A stretch of DNA of 64,000 bases from Lagopus muta (lineage: Eukaryota; Chordata; Aves; Galliformes; Phasianidae). Positions 39,200 to 53,600 of this stretch are shown one piece after another. Within the stretch, counting starts at the first letter, position 1, and each line of letters opens with the position of its first letter. The notes beneath the pieces are model-generated. The model was not told the DNA's origin. It did no database searches and was given only the letters and a program-made list of their open reading frames with translations. The translations under genes were made by a program, and so were the position numbers. The stretch lies in NCBI RefSeq assembly GCF_023343835.1, contig NC_064439.1, positions 24,244,933 to 24,308,932 on the forward strand, in the 5' to 3' direction.

Positions 39200-39480
39200 C
39201 AACTGACTTTCTTTTTCTCCCCCTTGAAACAGTGCCAATCTTGTCAGTCTGGTGGCAATGAGAAAAAAAGATCGACCCTGTTAATAGGATTATAAGATTT
39301 GGGGAATATAATGTTGTTGCAGATCATTTATTTTGAAAGCTGATTTCGTTTTAGTGAAAACAAGCTCGGCCCTGCACGCTGGGGGTTTGCAGCCTTTATG
39401 CCAAACGCAATCATTGCTGGTTTGAAAGATGTGATTGCTTTTTAATGTGGAAATTTCACAAGGTTACAAAAGAGGAAAAA
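39200..39480. promoter_or_regulatory. motif-bearing unique block, weak enhancer candidate
   Basis: This repeat-free sequence contains TAGGATTA (39285-39292), a match to the OTX/PITX-type K50 homeodomain core GGATTA, among other AT-rich words. Nothing in it codes. The regulatory reading is inference; I have no conservation data. Confidence 0.18.
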
Positions 39481-42400
39481 ATTAAACTCCTTTCTTATAA
39501 CAAAGTCACTCTGGGATATGAGCTACAATGCCCTGACAATGTCCAGATACTCTGACCACATTACACATCAGAAAGGTGGATGAGTGTGATTTACACCATT
39601 TCGCAATTGGTTTTTTTTCATGCAGCTGAAAAAGCCTCACAGTTCTGAGCAAAAATAAAAACAGTGCTTTGTAAAATGCATTCAGAATTGCACAAACACA
39701 GCCCAGGGGTCAAGGAAGTAGAGGGTGGATGAGGATAGAGTACAGAGGGATAAATAAGAGGATAACACGATCTCCCGCTTCGTGCCCAACAGTTTGGGTC
39801 ACCCACTTGGCATAGTGAAAGCTAAGCTCACCCTTAGTGCTACAGACCATCTTTATATTTGTCAGACATCAGCATAAAAAAAACAATCATCAGCATCCGT
39901 GGCCTTTTCAATAGCAATCTCCCAGAGGGCTTAAATATATTCTAGCAATAATGGCTAAGCCCCACTTTTCTGGGTGTTAGAAGATGTTCTGTCACCATCT
40001 CAGAAGAACCATTGTTGTGACAAAAGCCTCATGGCACAGCCTGGACGGGGCTTAGCGGGAAAACAGGCACTAGCAGGAATGTCCCAGTCAGAGGAATTCA
40101 TCAGGAGGCACCGAAAAGAATGAATTTTTCCAGAGCACTCTTAAAATAGCAATGAAGGGGGGGGACGAGGCTGGCCTTTTTTGGGTACAGAGGTGGCAAG
40201 GATTTGCAGGCTATCTTCTCCTTTGTATTGAAGATGCTGCTTTTGATCTGCAGCACAGGGACGGCTCTCCCCGAAGGCAGGGCGAGGGAGGGGTAAGGCT
40301 GCGGGGAAGCACAAAGGATGGAGCTGAAGCACTGCCTCGCAGCCTTGGATTGAAATGACATGTGCGCCGCGGAACCTTTTTCTTTTCAAAGCAATTTGCT
40401 ATCATTATACTGCCCGTGCATTTCCAATACATGTCAGCCTGTTCTCTTTTAACTTGGCGGGAGGGGAAGGTGCTTTTATTGCAGGGCTCCTTGCAGAAGC
40501 TCGCCAGACATTGCTATTATTACATCTGCCGGGCACAGCACAGAATGATGCATGTTCATTAAAGGAATAGGGTTAGAGTAGAGCAAATTCGTTCAGTTCT
40601 TGTCAGAGACAGTTTTAGTGGGCTTTGAGATTTTTGTATACACAAGTACTCTGGATTTAACAAATAGAATGGACTCTAACCCTGTAACTTCAGTTCAGCT
40701 TCTGACTGGTGTCACTGAAATCATTTAGTATTGTTTGCCTGGATTCCGACAGTGGCGAAAATCCAGGAAGCTGCTAGGACATTATTAATTTCATAAAGTT
40801 GCAAATTGCAAGGTTTCTATTAACTCTTCATATTAGTATTTCTCTTCTGTTTTAACACATACACTCCTCCAGATACTATTTTACAGTGTGTGGTCGTATA
40901 TCTGATGTTCTCTCATCCCCATGCCAAGAGATGGAGCTCATAATCTCTGTGTGTGCCTGGGCTTAGCACGGATAGGCAGCCCGCAGAGATGAAGTTAGGC
41001 TCTGTGTCTGCATTTCCAGCTATTAGTACCAGGAAAACTATGCAGAGCAGAACAATGTAATTTGGATTCCTCATCTACTTAATCCTGGTTTTGGTTCAGC
41101 CCCAGACTGAACTCTTCCTCCACACTTTTTTCCTTCTGTTCTTGTAGTGGGAAGTTAGTTGCTGGAAGGGCATTTTTGGTGGGAACGTGGCCAACCTCTG
41201 GCTGGAGAGCTTTTGAGTCATGATTCCTAACGAGATAGAGAGAATTTGCAAATTCTTCACTTTCTCTGTAGAATGGTGAACATGCCATCAGTCACCTCTC
41301 CAAGATGGCTACGGCCGCGGGAGAGCAGAGAAGTCCCATCCACTCACACCCACGACCAGAAATCAGAACAAAACACCAGAAGACTACACAGGGGCTACAC
41401 AATGCAAATTCTTGATGCTATCCTGAAAAACGTAGTGAAGGAGTTGGCTCCCAAAAAATTAGGAACAAAAGCATAATGCTAATTGATGCCTCAGGGAATA
41501 TGGGCTGCAGGATGGTAGCGATGCCAGCAATGCCTCCCTCTGCAACTACAGCCTCACAAAGCACTTGGTAAGGACTTTTGCAGCCAAACCTAGAATTGAG
41601 CTTGGGACATGAGGTTCATTTGGTCTCCTGCAGGAGTGCAGAACCATGGGGAGCCCATCCATTGCTTTGCACAGGAGCCCAACTAACAAAGCAAAAGGCA
41701 CAGCTTAAGATGGGACCGCTGCATGCAGGTTTCCTCCTGGTATGACAGGCTATTGCAGTCCTAATGGCAGGCTGCTGGACTAGAAGCAGCCTTTCATTGA
41801 GTTTGTCTTACTGAGAGGAAAAACTGCTTTGTGTAATAACTTTATGGTAAATGTTGGCAAAAGATTTGCACTGCATACTGAAAGAGAGACATTTCTGACC
41901 ACAGCTCATGAACCACATTTATTTACTCTGGCATTTGTCCATTATTTGTTCATAGGCTTTCTGTCTCTGCTAAATGTGTTCCAATTTTGGGAGCTAAATC
42001 GTTGCCAGTAGTTTCCAGGACATTCCGCTAGGCTAAGCAAAATTGCCCTAAGCAGTTGTCAGAAACCACTGGAGTAGTATTTTAAATGCAGAGTATTTGA
42101 AGAAAATAAAAGATACTGAGCGTCCTATCTGTCTGGATCCTGGATCTTGTGTGTTGTAAAAAGTTAGAAAACAGAAGCAGAGGACTTAAAGCAGTGCATG
42201 CCTTTCTTGAGCCATTTTCCATCATCTAATGAAACAACCTGATTCTAGAAGGAGGTCAGTAATTTTTAATATGCATATTTATCAGCAGCTCTCCAGACAG
42301 GAGTCATGCCCAGCCTTCAGCCTGGAAAATCCTAGTTATTTATGTCTTACTAAAAATGTATTACAAAATACAGGAGGAAAGCCGTGACTGTTAAAACTGA

Positions 42401-43420
42401 CACTCAATTGCTATCAGATGGCCTTACAAAAGTGGATGTTTATAGCTTAGGCAGGATAATCACTTGAGAATTATCTTTCTGGAACAGCTCCCGGATTCAT
42501 CTGCTCACTGTCCTGTACTTGAGAGGGTTCACAGTAACCAGAGGCATTACTTGCTCTGTCCACAGGCTAATGAAGATGTCCAAATAATCCCTAAGATGCT
42601 GAATGACCAATCTGAAGTATGAGCTTCCTTATTTTTCTCTATTACCATGACCGCATACAAACTTATTGTCCAAATGAAAGCTCATCTTCTTTGGACAGGG
42701 AAGAATTTGTGGCTGGAGCTTTCCCTTGGGGAAGCCAAGGGTCTGGCAGCAGCAGGAACATCCAAGGGGAGGGAGGCTCACCTTCCTGTGCTGCCGTGTT
42801 TGCTGCCTCCCACTTTCATCGCATCCACTCTTTGCTGTGTAGAAGAGATGTATGCTGACTCTTTCTTCTGCTTCTATCAGTAGATAGAACCATTACTAAC
42901 CATTTCAAAGAGAAACAGTCCCAGCTTTCCAATTTCTCCACTAGTGAGTCAGAGCCATTTCTGAGCTCATCCCCAAACCCCTCTGCTTCTGCAGACAGAA
43001 CCAGTCCCACAGTGCAGTGCCAGGGAAGCTGTGCTATCGATTTACATAACGGCATCCTGCTATCTTGTTCTTTATGCACCCTGATGTTTCATCCTAGGTT
43101 TTAATCTACAGCTTTACATTAACAGGGCATCCTCAGTGAGCTGCCAGATCAGATTTCTAGGACTGTCTTCTACAGCAGTATTTAAATTTAGGGGTCTTTG
43201 GGTGAGAAAAGAAAAAAAGTGTTGGTTTGGGGATCTTTTACTTTTTTTTTTCTTTCTTTTCAATATTTATATAGAATATTTTATCAACACTGAATTCCAG
43301 CTGTCTTTCCATCACTCATTAGTTTATTTGTAACCATGTGAATATCCTCAAAATGCTCTTCACAAAGAGTGAAAAAATAACGCTATGTCCTCTGCTTAAT
43401 TTTCATCAGACTGCCCGCTT
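39481..43420. other. unique non-coding DNA
   Basis: No gene, RNA or clear transposon is seen. 40250-40380 and 41310-41330 carry a few clustered CpGs, well short of an island. Confidence 0.5.
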
Positions 43421-43474
43421 GTACAGTAGGCACAGTAGTAACAGTAATACAGTAATAGTAGTATAGTAGGTAGT
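43421..43474 (+). repeat. imperfect AGTA/ACAGTAATA tandem repeat
   Basis: The words cAGTAggcaCAGTAgtaaCAGTAataCAGTAatagtaGTATAGTAGGTAGTgg recur at about 8-10 base spacing in an irregular array. It is short and degenerate, with no function implied. Confidence 0.75.
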
Positions 43475-46005
43475 GGCACTGATCCTAGTCAGTGGAGCAT
43501 CTCAATGCTAAACCTTTCACTTTGTCAAAAGCTGGCCATTTAATCCCTGTGTGAGTAATTGTTTATTCACTAGGTATAAAGAGTACTTTGCTTCCCGTGT
43601 TCGAGCCAGTGTTTGATTGATGGAAAGATTCAGCTTAACTTGCACGATGGTTTGTTTTTTCCCAGCTCTGCGTGTGCATGTTGTCAGGGGCTGGAAGCAT
43701 GGTGCCCAGTTTGCCTCTGCCCACAGCCATGGCCATGGGCAAATAATGAGAGAGATTAGAGAGGTAAACAAATCTATGCCAAACCTTATCTGCTCAAATA
43801 TTCCTGATCCATTGCCATTTTAATGTACTTGCCCTTTGATGAATTTAATGGTAGCAGACAGGATTCGTGCTGGTCCATAAATTCCAGATCATCCTTGCTT
43901 TTTTAGATTCTGGTAGTGTAAGCATTATCCCAATGCTTTAAATATTATACATACTCTCTTCTACATTTTTTTCTATTCCTATCATTAATAAGGAATTCAA
44001 TTTTTTTTTCTATCACTTGGCAGCAGTAGGTTTATAGTGCCTGGTAATTTACTGGTTTTTCATTTACCAGTTTCCTCCAGTGATACCTTTGTTTCACATT
44101 CTGTGTCATTATCCCTAAGACAGAAGAGAACTGATAACTTTCTAAAACCTCATCTAATTAAAATCTTTCTGCACTCACCCGAGTCCAAGCAGTGTTTTGA
44201 TTCAAGTATCTGATATATTCAAATAAAACATTCTTATTCATTCTTCTTATTGAGATATTCAGCTACTTGGGCCTTTAAAAAGCGATCTTGACTTCCTAAT
44301 TTTCCTCTTGCCGGTTCTCTGCTAAAAGGCAGCACTATTATCATTCACTTGTACATTAGAGTCTATTTTCCAACAAAAAAAAATAGAAGGACTACAGTGG
44401 GAAAGCAACGGCATCTGGAAAAATCAAACAGTGTGAATTAATACATTCTTTGCGGGCTAGGGGAAGCAATGGAGTCAAGGAAGGCCTTTGGATGCTGTGT
44501 TTTACAATACCTCTGGAGGCCCAAGCCCCACTGTAGGCTGTTTTCCTCCTGACTTTGGACAAGGCAAAATTAACTGGTAATAACACACAATTAAAAGCGC
44601 ATGTGCGTGTCTATGACTGTGTGTGTGTCTTTGCTCTAATTCCTCTCATTCTGTGCATTTTAACTTTCAAAATTAGACAGCGGTGAGGAGGAGACAGACA
44701 GGTATACATAGCAGCCACATCAAACTCCTCGTGGGGCAGGGGGAACATTTGACACCTCCTTGTTCCAGTGCCCCCTGTCTGGTTTTAATTTCACTAAATT
44801 GCTCCCGTCTGGGGATTGTATATTTTCAGTGGCCTCTCCCAGCAATGCAGAGGTAGAGCAATAGTGTGCCAAACCCCAGCTATGCTCAAATGTGGGGCTG
44901 CAGCTTTATAGGAGAGCGAGGGGAGGCAGCTCTCAGGACCAGCTATTAGCCGACCGACTTCCATTTAAAAGCCATGCCAAGGAACCTCTCTTTCCCTTTT
45001 CCTTTTAGTGATGTCTTAGAAGGGAAGGAGTAGACAACCTGGGTAACAAATTGGTCAATAGATCATTTGCATCCCTGCTTTCAAAGTGTAATTATGATCT
45101 GTGTGTCTGAATGGTCCCTCATTAGTGAGCAGATACTGAACAGAAGGTGCTGCATGGGAAAACAAGATCTTTGTTGGCATGGGGGATGCAGAAAAAGAGA
45201 TTGAGAGATTTGTTTGATTTTAAGAGTTAGGTGGGTCTGGTGCTGAGCACCTCTAGGGAAAGGGATGGCTTGGAAAGGCCATGGGAGGAGGGCTGCTCCA
45301 GGAAGATGTAGGCTCCTGCCCCACACCACTGAGGGCAGTTTGGCAGCACTGAATGCACAGGTAATCTTTGGAGGAGATGCCTGATAAAGTGAGCAGTAAG
45401 AAAGCAATAAAAAGCGAAAAATAAACTCCCTAGTCACCACGGCTGAGTGTTGCTGTCATAATGCATGAACTGCAGTCCTCCTTCTGTGGGCGTTTCACAC
45501 AAGCACTGGACATTTCATAGGAATTTTGAGGAGTTAGTCCTGAACAGAAATCCTTCTTCATGCACGGAAGCCTGTCAAGAAGCAAAGCGTAGCCATTTCC
45601 CCCAGTTCTAGCTCCTGGCTGCTCACCCACCTGTGATGGGGGATGAGGCGTGGGACAAGGTGAGCGCAAAGCACTGGCCAGAGCCCAGATGTGAGGATGC
45701 TGAGGGCTGCAGGGCTCTGGACTGGGGCTGATGAACCCTCAGCACAGAGCCAGCTGAGGCACACTATGGATTCACTTGGGCCACTGGAGCTGCTCTTGCA
45801 ACAAACAGGATTTGGAGCCAGTGACAGTGAGGTGGCGACAGGGCACTCACTCTGAGAAATGGCATTGTGCCTCTGTGTAGCCCTGAGGATGCAATGTGTG
45901 ACCGACACAACTGGCTGCTGAGAGCGCAACGAGGTAAAGCACCAGAGCCTGCTCCACCAGGGCTTCAGTGCATGACAACCCATTGTTTTAAGGTCTCAAG
46001 GATCT
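43475..46005. other. unique non-coding DNA
   Basis: I see no gene or recognisable element. A short (GT)6 run lies near 44620. Open frames of up to 141 codons at 45081-45983 (minus) are unrecognised. Confidence 0.5.
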
Positions 46006-46033
46006 CCCCCCACCCCACCCCCCCCCCCCGCCC
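46006..46033 (-). repeat. C-rich tract; i-motif / minus-strand G-quadruplex motif
   Basis: C-runs of 6, 4, 12 and 3 bases (46006-46011, 46013-46016, 46018-46029 and 46031-46033) are separated by single bases. The minus strand therefore meets the G3+N1-7 quadruplex rule with one-base loops, which are known to favour stable folds. Length accuracy in such a run is doubtful. Confidence 0.85.
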
Positions 46034-46480
46034 TCACTGAGTTCTCTGTGAATTGAGCATTACAGTGGCTTTGACTGTAACCATTATAATCATTTTCCAG
46101 TGCTAATGTTGTGGTTTTAATGAAAGGAAACAGCAAATGGGGTATCGACTTATATACACAAATCTGCACTTCATTTGCACAAAATAGCTTCTGGATGGCT
46201 TTCCTCCATGTTTTTGGTCAACACCACTCTTTTTGAGAAATGATCAATGTCTACAACTGTTTGCTCTTCCACAGATAAAGCAGATGCTATTCATTACTGC
46301 CTTTGCCATGCATATATTGCTACTTTCCCCAGAGCAGCCGCAGTGGGTCATGTGTTTATTTTTCTTTAAATCCTTTTGTTCTTAAATCGCTACACTTTTG
46401 CTTTCAGGCTATGACGAATGATTAATACTGTAGTAGCAGCATTATTGAATTAGGAAAGTCACTGGCAGCTTCCAAAATTA
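46034..46480. promoter_or_regulatory. motif-bearing unique block, weak enhancer candidate
   Basis: This repeat-free sequence directly after the C-rich tract includes TGTGGTTT (46110-46117), matching the RUNX core, and several homeodomain-type TAAT words. It has no coding potential. The reading is inference only. Confidence 0.18.
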
Positions 46481-49400
46481 TTGAGACAACCAACAAATAA
46501 ATACAAACCACTTCTTTAGAGTTAGACACAGCAGAACAGTGTGATGGTGTCGAGATAAGCAGAGGTGAGGCTGACGTGAGCGCTTTTAAAGCTGTAGGGC
46601 AGGCTTGCAGCTACTGGAATTTAAATCATAGCAGCACTGATAACAATGCGGATGTCTTGCACAGTCTTGTGTTGAAGACATAAAAACAACGTTAAGAAAG
46701 ACTCAGAACTGATGTGGGCATTTGAAGAGAGTTATTTTCTCTAAGAAGTGATATGATCATAAAGAAACAATTATCGGTGGTTTTACGTTTTGAGTTTATT
46801 TAAAGAAAAGAGACTGGGAGTGGGATGCTGAAAGGGGGGTGTTCAGCACCTCCAGGTATTACAGCCAACTGTGAGAAAAGAGCTGTTTGGAAAGGAGAGA
46901 GATTAGGGACTGCAGAAGTAACCCTTTGTAGTCACCACTGGCAGGTGTGTGGCTGGCAGGCAGGGATCCTACTGCTCGTGATGCTATTGCAGAATGTATC
47001 ATGGTAGGATTTCTGTTAGCTGCATGAAACTGGATAGCAGGATTAACTTTGTTCTCCTACATTTGTGCACAGAAGGTTCTCCCCAGGCTTCCTAATGAAG
47101 TCTGCCAGGCTTTCCATGTGGCCCTGTGCTTCACGTTTCTTCCCACCACCCTCATAGTGAGCAGAGTAGGAGAGAACAGGTCACTAATCCCAGAGCTTCA
47201 GGCCTCAGATTAAATGGATGTAGCACCTTATAGACACATGTACCAGCCCTGAATTTCCAGGTGACAACTGTCCTCTAGCTGCACCCTTCCCTCAAGGGCT
47301 ACAGGCAGGGAAGAGCCAGCCTCAGCACCTCCAGCTGCCTGGGGTTGTGATCCAATGAGACAAACCTCATATCCAGTGGGATGTGGCACTGCATGTTGCT
47401 TGCCAGTAGGAAAAAACACAGCTTGCCTCACCTGGAGGTGCCCTGAGTGCACCACAATGCTCCATCCCTCACTAATACTTTTCCCTGAGGCTCTAGCTAG
47501 CATTTCTGTAGATATCACGAGACTCATATTGGTTACTTCAGTGTACTCCTGAAAACATAGGGCTCCTTTATTGAGTGCTATAGGGCTATACACTTCCCTG
47601 GCCTTAATTATTTTTCCTTTCTTCTTTTCTTTTTTTCTTTTTTCAACTGCCTACTCCTTACTAGAGCTGGGTAGGAAAATGGTTTACATACAGATCTCAT
47701 GGCCTCAAGAAGGTCCCTGTTCTACTTCAGGTTACTACCAAAGCCTTTCAAATAAGTCTTCTTGTCTCCTCCTGCTCAGAGCAGTCACTGGAGATGCTGG
47801 AGAACTGGGTAAAAAAAAACCATTTCTCTGTAGAAACAAGAATAAAAGCCTGCTGCAGCCCAGGATCATCTCTGTGTGTTGGCAGAGGGCAGAGTTCACT
47901 TCCCTGGCTGAAGCTGTTCCACTGACAGAAGCGATAGCGTGTCAACCTGAGAAGAGATGTAGACTTCCTCCTGCTCCTCCCAGCACAATAATAATCTAAT
48001 TCCTGGACTGCCAGCTCAGGCTCTTTCACTCTCTCGGCCAATGTTTTTGTCATTCTTTATATCAACTGGAGCATCTCCAGCAGGAGAAATTCTAATTTTG
48101 AAACAGTCAGCAGCCCAGAACCTACCAAGACTGAGGGGTGCTGGCTCTCATGTCCCTGGGTCAACTGAAAGAGGCTCTAAGCCAACAAGTGGTGCGCTGG
48201 TTTGGACCTGAACATCTTACACAGCAACTGCCCCAGTGCTGCAAACTGAGGTCTCTTATTAAGACCAGAGATTTACTGAACCAGTGCACATCTTCCCATT
48301 AAAAGTTCTGGCTTTGTCAAATAAGCATTTGCTGATTAGAGGACATTTTCTCAAAAAGCTTTCAATCACCTGTGTTCCCTCTCTATTACCTGCAGATCTT
48401 CAGAAGGTTCCTCCACTTGCAAGCCTTCATTTTCCTAAGAATACTCAAAGAAAAGTATAGGAGACAGCTTCAGCCTTGCTACAGCATCAGCTGTCCTTTT
48501 ATTTTCACCAGACAAAGGGTCAGCTTGTAGCTGTGCTACCCTATTTGCAGCCCTAGGGAGATCCCTCTTCACTCCCAGCCGTCAGGAGGAAGCAAATTGC
48601 TGAAGCCCTTTATGGGTGCTGTACATATGTTGCTCCTCACCAGCTGAGCAGGGGAATCTGATGTAGTACAGGGAGAAACTGGAGGTCCCTTCCATCCGAT
48701 CAAGTGAGTCCTAGACGCAGGCCAAGGGTAGGATCTATCATGGGAAGAGGTGATGGATGGTCCTACCCCATTCAAAACCACAAATCTGTAAGAGAATCAA
48801 CCGAAATCTTGCCCCACTGCAAGCTCGTCCACTTTAATTTCCTCCCTTCATGTGGGAAAGCTTGCATTTGGAAATCTCTGCCCTTCTTGTGCTTGTGTCA
48901 GAACGAGGGAGGGGGAGCTGCCAGAGCAGGCATTGCTCAGCTCCATCCCCCCTCAGGCTCACTGCTGTTTTGATGCTCCAGCTGAAGAAAATCTCTGCGG
49001 ATTTTTTTTGTGCTCAGAATGAAGCTTCCCACTGCTAGCTTTGGTAGATACAGCACATCCTGACTGGGCAAGAGCTCTTTATGGATATTTCTAGTGCTCA
49101 GAGGGAGAAGGGAAAAAAAAAGCAACAAATACAGCAAGTTTACAGTAATTGCTTTAATGAGGCAAAGCCCTTTAGAATGCAAACATGCTCAACAATACGC
49201 GCAGAAACAATCAAAAAGAAAGTGTTTTATACAGGCTGTTTTATAAGAAGGTAATAAAAACAATTGTATGGCACACACAGTTGCATAAACAGGCTCACCA
49301 TGGAAGGTGTTTGTGTGAGAGCAGGAATATGAATACTTAATTGCTTCCATTATTCTTATTTTCAGTACAAAATACTGCAATCAAAACTTAATCTGCAGCT

Positions 49401-50642
49401 TGATTTTTAAATAAAAAGGTTATATTCCAGTTCCATTGTTGTAAATATAATAAAACACAGTCTTTCTGTAAACGCTGTTTCATTTCTTACTGCTTCTAAA
49501 GAGGAACAAGAATGATTAATATCTAAATCCCTGACAATTTCAAAACACTTTTCAAAGGCAGGATCATTATTCCTCTGCACAGGGAAGGCAGAAGACCAAA
49601 ATGTTCAAAAGGTCTTCATTAATGACGTGACTAGAAGTCCTGGAAGCCTTGGTGAGGTCATTCTGTGGCTGCCAATCCTCTTTGAACCAAGCCCTACAAG
49701 CAACACAAAACTCAGGTTTATTTTTATCTTCTGACAAGCTCAAAGGTGCACACAAAGGAACAATATACAGAAATATGACTATGGGGACCTTAATGAGTTG
49801 CAAAGTATAAAACTGAAAAAATGCCACTTATTTTCCAGTACCTCTCAGCCAAATTACTCAGTGAACAGGCTCATATGAATTTGAATTCATTCTGGTGCAT
49901 TTGGAATGTTGTACTACAGCTAACATGTTGGCTGCTGGGCTGTTGTTGTAGTTTTTTCCTAATATGTGCTGTTACATTCTGCTTTAGCAGCATCCAGACC
50001 AGAGTAATTTTCAAATTCTTATACATAAGAACTCCCGTTTTTTTTCCCCTCTGACTTTTCAATTCGGGAGGAGATAGAGACCTGTCAAAGACCTGTGGCA
50101 TAAATTGAGTGGTGGGTCTGAAAAGATTTAGGGACCAAGACAAAAAAAGCTGGATCTGGATGAAAAAAAGCATGCTTATTAATGGTATTTGCTTTACAGA
50201 CCGAACACATTGCTGTGAAATTACATAATACCTGAGTAACACCATAAAGATCAGAGGCATCCTTGTTGCAAACGGGATTCCCCAGGAAATAAATGATTTC
50301 AAACTAATGGAAAAATATAACCTGAAATGTAATAGCTGTTGCTTAGACACATTTTAATTTACATATTTAATTATAATAATCTTCTAACATAATAGATATT
50401 AAGATGTAGCTTTTTTCCAGTTCAGAAGGCTCATAATTCCTAACCTAGAATGTCGGACTTTCTGTCAATGCTACAAATCATCTGACAAATTGAAAACGTT
50501 TTTATTTTCACCTTTTTCATCATTCCATACAGTGCAATGCTATCCAGAATCAAGCAGCTGCCATCGTATGTTTCCAGCTCACAATTCCACCATCACAGTT
50601 TAATATTTTACATCACTAGTGACCAAAACCATTCACATGAAG
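46481..50642. other. unique non-coding DNA
   Basis: No gene is recognised. A pyrimidine-only tract lies at 47611-47644. A stretch near 48690 (ctggaggtcccttccatcc) recalls a CR1 3' end but lacks further support. Open frames of up to 159 codons have no known domain. Confidence 0.5.
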
Positions 50643-50672
50643 CAAAAACAAAACAAAACAAAACAAAAACAA
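50643..50672 (+). repeat. short (AAAAC)n repeat
   Basis: Consecutive AAAAC/AAAAAC units are seen, about five copies. Confidence 0.9.
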
Positions 50673-53600
50673 CCTGATAAGACATGAGAATGAGAACATT
50701 CCTCCTGCCCCAGGAAAAATAATTACTTTTAACAGCCTTCCAACATAACAGTAGATCACTGCCTAAGAGATAGGAGGACATGTAACTAACCTGGCGAATG
50801 TTTCAGGTATAGACCTTCCTAGAGCCAACATTTGATCTTCTCAGAAGCCATGTGGCAAGATCAGACTTTCAGCTCACTTATCTTCAGAGCGTCCAGGAGA
50901 CCAAGAACTCCCAAACAACACTTGTTGACCTTTCGGCAATGTACCCTACCCTGTTATTAGAGATCAAAACCAGATTGTTTGCTGGTGTTCATCAATCTTC
51001 AACAATTAAAGGCATGAAAATATACTGAAGAAAAACACTGTAGCTATGTATGTGAATGTGGATATCAGAAGGAATTTTGCATACATACAAGAAGGAATGA
51101 AAGTACAGAATATAGCCACATAATATATGAAAGGAACAAGTGTTAGGATGAATGCATACACGTATTTTAATAATACAATGTGTCAGTGTACATCTGCTGG
51201 ACTAAAAAAGCTTTGATGTACTGAACAGTTTTTCTCAAACAAGGCAAATTACAATTTCTGACCTTCCAGTACATGTATCTCTTCACAAAAATAACAAATT
51301 GCCAGTCAAAGATGGTAAGGGTACCAGGGTTATTCAGTCCACTGAGCTAGATGAGTGTCTGAAGCATTCTGAATGTCATCTGCCAGAAACAGCCATGAAG
51401 ATCAAGGAGTCTAGCTGTGGCAGACTGAAATGATTCCAGAGTTACTCATAAGCCAACATCTGCCAGGCAAGGATGAGTGAGCAGCCAGCAACTAGTAGTG
51501 AGGAACTTGCTGCAGAAGTGTGACAGGAACCAGCTCCCAAAACAAATCTGAGAGGCTTGATGAGATGCCACGGTGTGATTCTCTGACTATCCTGAATGCT
51601 TTGGCTCCAAGGTCCTAAAGTAGAAATTTTGTTGATGTTTGCTGTCGTAATTGATTTTTCATGTTTTTTTCCTCAACCCCTTGCCAAAGGTTGCTCACTA
51701 TAGCAATCAGGCTACAGTGAAAGTAGTCCCAGATAAACCATCCACTCTTCCCTTGACCTCCTTCCCTGTGAAGGAGTTCCTCCTCTGTTCTCTCTACATC
51801 TGCAGGATATCCACCTCTGTCACTTAAAAATGCAATTACTTTGGAGAAGTAATGACCCGAGGAAGTGTTACTTGGGAGCCACCTGCAGTGATTTATACTT
51901 TTATTTAGGGCCTCAGAATGGCAAGGAACAGAATAGAGATCCTGGTACACTAGCTTGGTTTTGGTTTGCATTGCTGGTTCTGTATGTGGAGCAGTAGCTA
52001 AAATATAACTCTTTGGAAGGGGACTTGAAGTCAAACCAGGATGCCTGATCTGGCACTGTGCGATGCAGCATGACAACCACTACATCTCCATGCCAGGTAA
52101 TAACAACTCCTCCTTCCTGAGATGATCAAGCTGTAGCAAGATCTTCACAAAGCACAGCAATCCAAGTATAGACAGTATAAACAGGCACAGTAGCTACGGT
52201 CAATCCTTATTTCCAACACCTAAGGCTATGTCTCCCTACCTCTGCTTTTATCATGCTTGCATAGGTAAAGACACTGAAGAAAAAAAACAGCCTGCTTCCT
52301 CAGAAGAATTGTTGCCCAAGAGCAGTTTACATCATTCACTATCTGGAAGCTATTCTGTAAAACATCGTAATAATTGCTTTTCCTGGACTCAGACACTTCT
52401 TAGTAGCAGCTAAAGTTAACAGATTGGAAGTCTGCCTGAAGATGATGGATGGGTTTTCTCAGATTGTAGATTTCTGGTCATTTTCCATGGCAGCTATAAA
52501 TTTAAAAATAATATAAAATTAAGCAGTGATAGAGTAGAATTCACAAATATTACACAGCTACTGACTTGACCATTAATCATCCTAAATCAATGTTAAAGTG
52601 TTACATATGATGAGCCAGATTCTACCCTGAGGAGCATACAGAAGCTTCTCATTGATTACAAATGGGAAATGGCACATGTCTACAAACACAGAATTTAACC
52701 AGCTGCCTATTTTGCTGGATTTCTTTTTGTTACTATTTAAAGGTGGAGCCAGTTCCATTTTTTTTAAGAATTCCCTTTCATATTAGTGATCTGGAAGAAA
52801 ATGATCTCTGTAGTCAATATCCCAACATTATCCCTAAGTATTTTCAAAGTTGATGTTGCCCTCCGGAGTTGAGGCATTGTTTGATCTGCCTAATGCCCAA
52901 CTTTAGGTTGCTGCAGTCAAAAAGCCGTCTGTAACTCAACAAAGTGAAGATTTCGGTCTGGGCTAAAACAACATTTTCCCCCAGACTTTGTCTCAATTTA
53001 CCCTGTTATTTCTTTTGTGGAATGATGTATCTAAGTGTACCTCAGCTGAATAACTACAGAGGAGCTGCCAGAGATATGTATGTAAAAAATAAAAATAAAA
53101 AAACTGTCACTCTTCTTCTCCAGCAAACCAAATCAGATTCAAATAAAGAAGTCTTGCACTTCTCATTTTCTGAGCAGAATCCAAGGGTAAGAAAAACTAT
53201 AATCACTTTAGCAAGGTCATGGAGGTACAGACTTCTGCTCTGCGAGCACCTAATTCTTCCCAGCTCCTTTTGCACTCACTGAATACTTTTATACAGATTA
53301 CACATTAACTGCACTGTATGTAGGCATATGTCACACATGCAGTTAGTATTAATACATGCTAGATACAAGATTGAGTTTTCCAGCATTACCAACTTAGTGT
53401 TGTATTTAATGTCTTTCATACTCTGTGTACGATACTATGCGGTAATTACTCTGAAAACAACTTATTTGGATGCCAGCTACAGAATATTGTTACCACCACA
53501 TTTTCTCTGGGCCTATTTACTTCTGTCTATTCACAGCCTTTGGTAATAAATACATGTATTTTGGGGCTCTAGGTACGTTAAACATACTGAATAGTCAGCG

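Noticed and set aside
43595..43612. GTTCGAGCC considered as a tRNA T-loop
   Set aside because: No acceptor stem, D-arm or anticodon arm can be fitted around it.
48680..48700. ctggaggtcccttccatcc resembling a CR1 3' end
   Set aside because: It lacks both the preceding CR1 consensus and the terminal octamers.
49871..50350. 159-codon minus-strand open frame
   Set aside because: Hydrophobic, low-complexity translation with no known family; consistent with chance.
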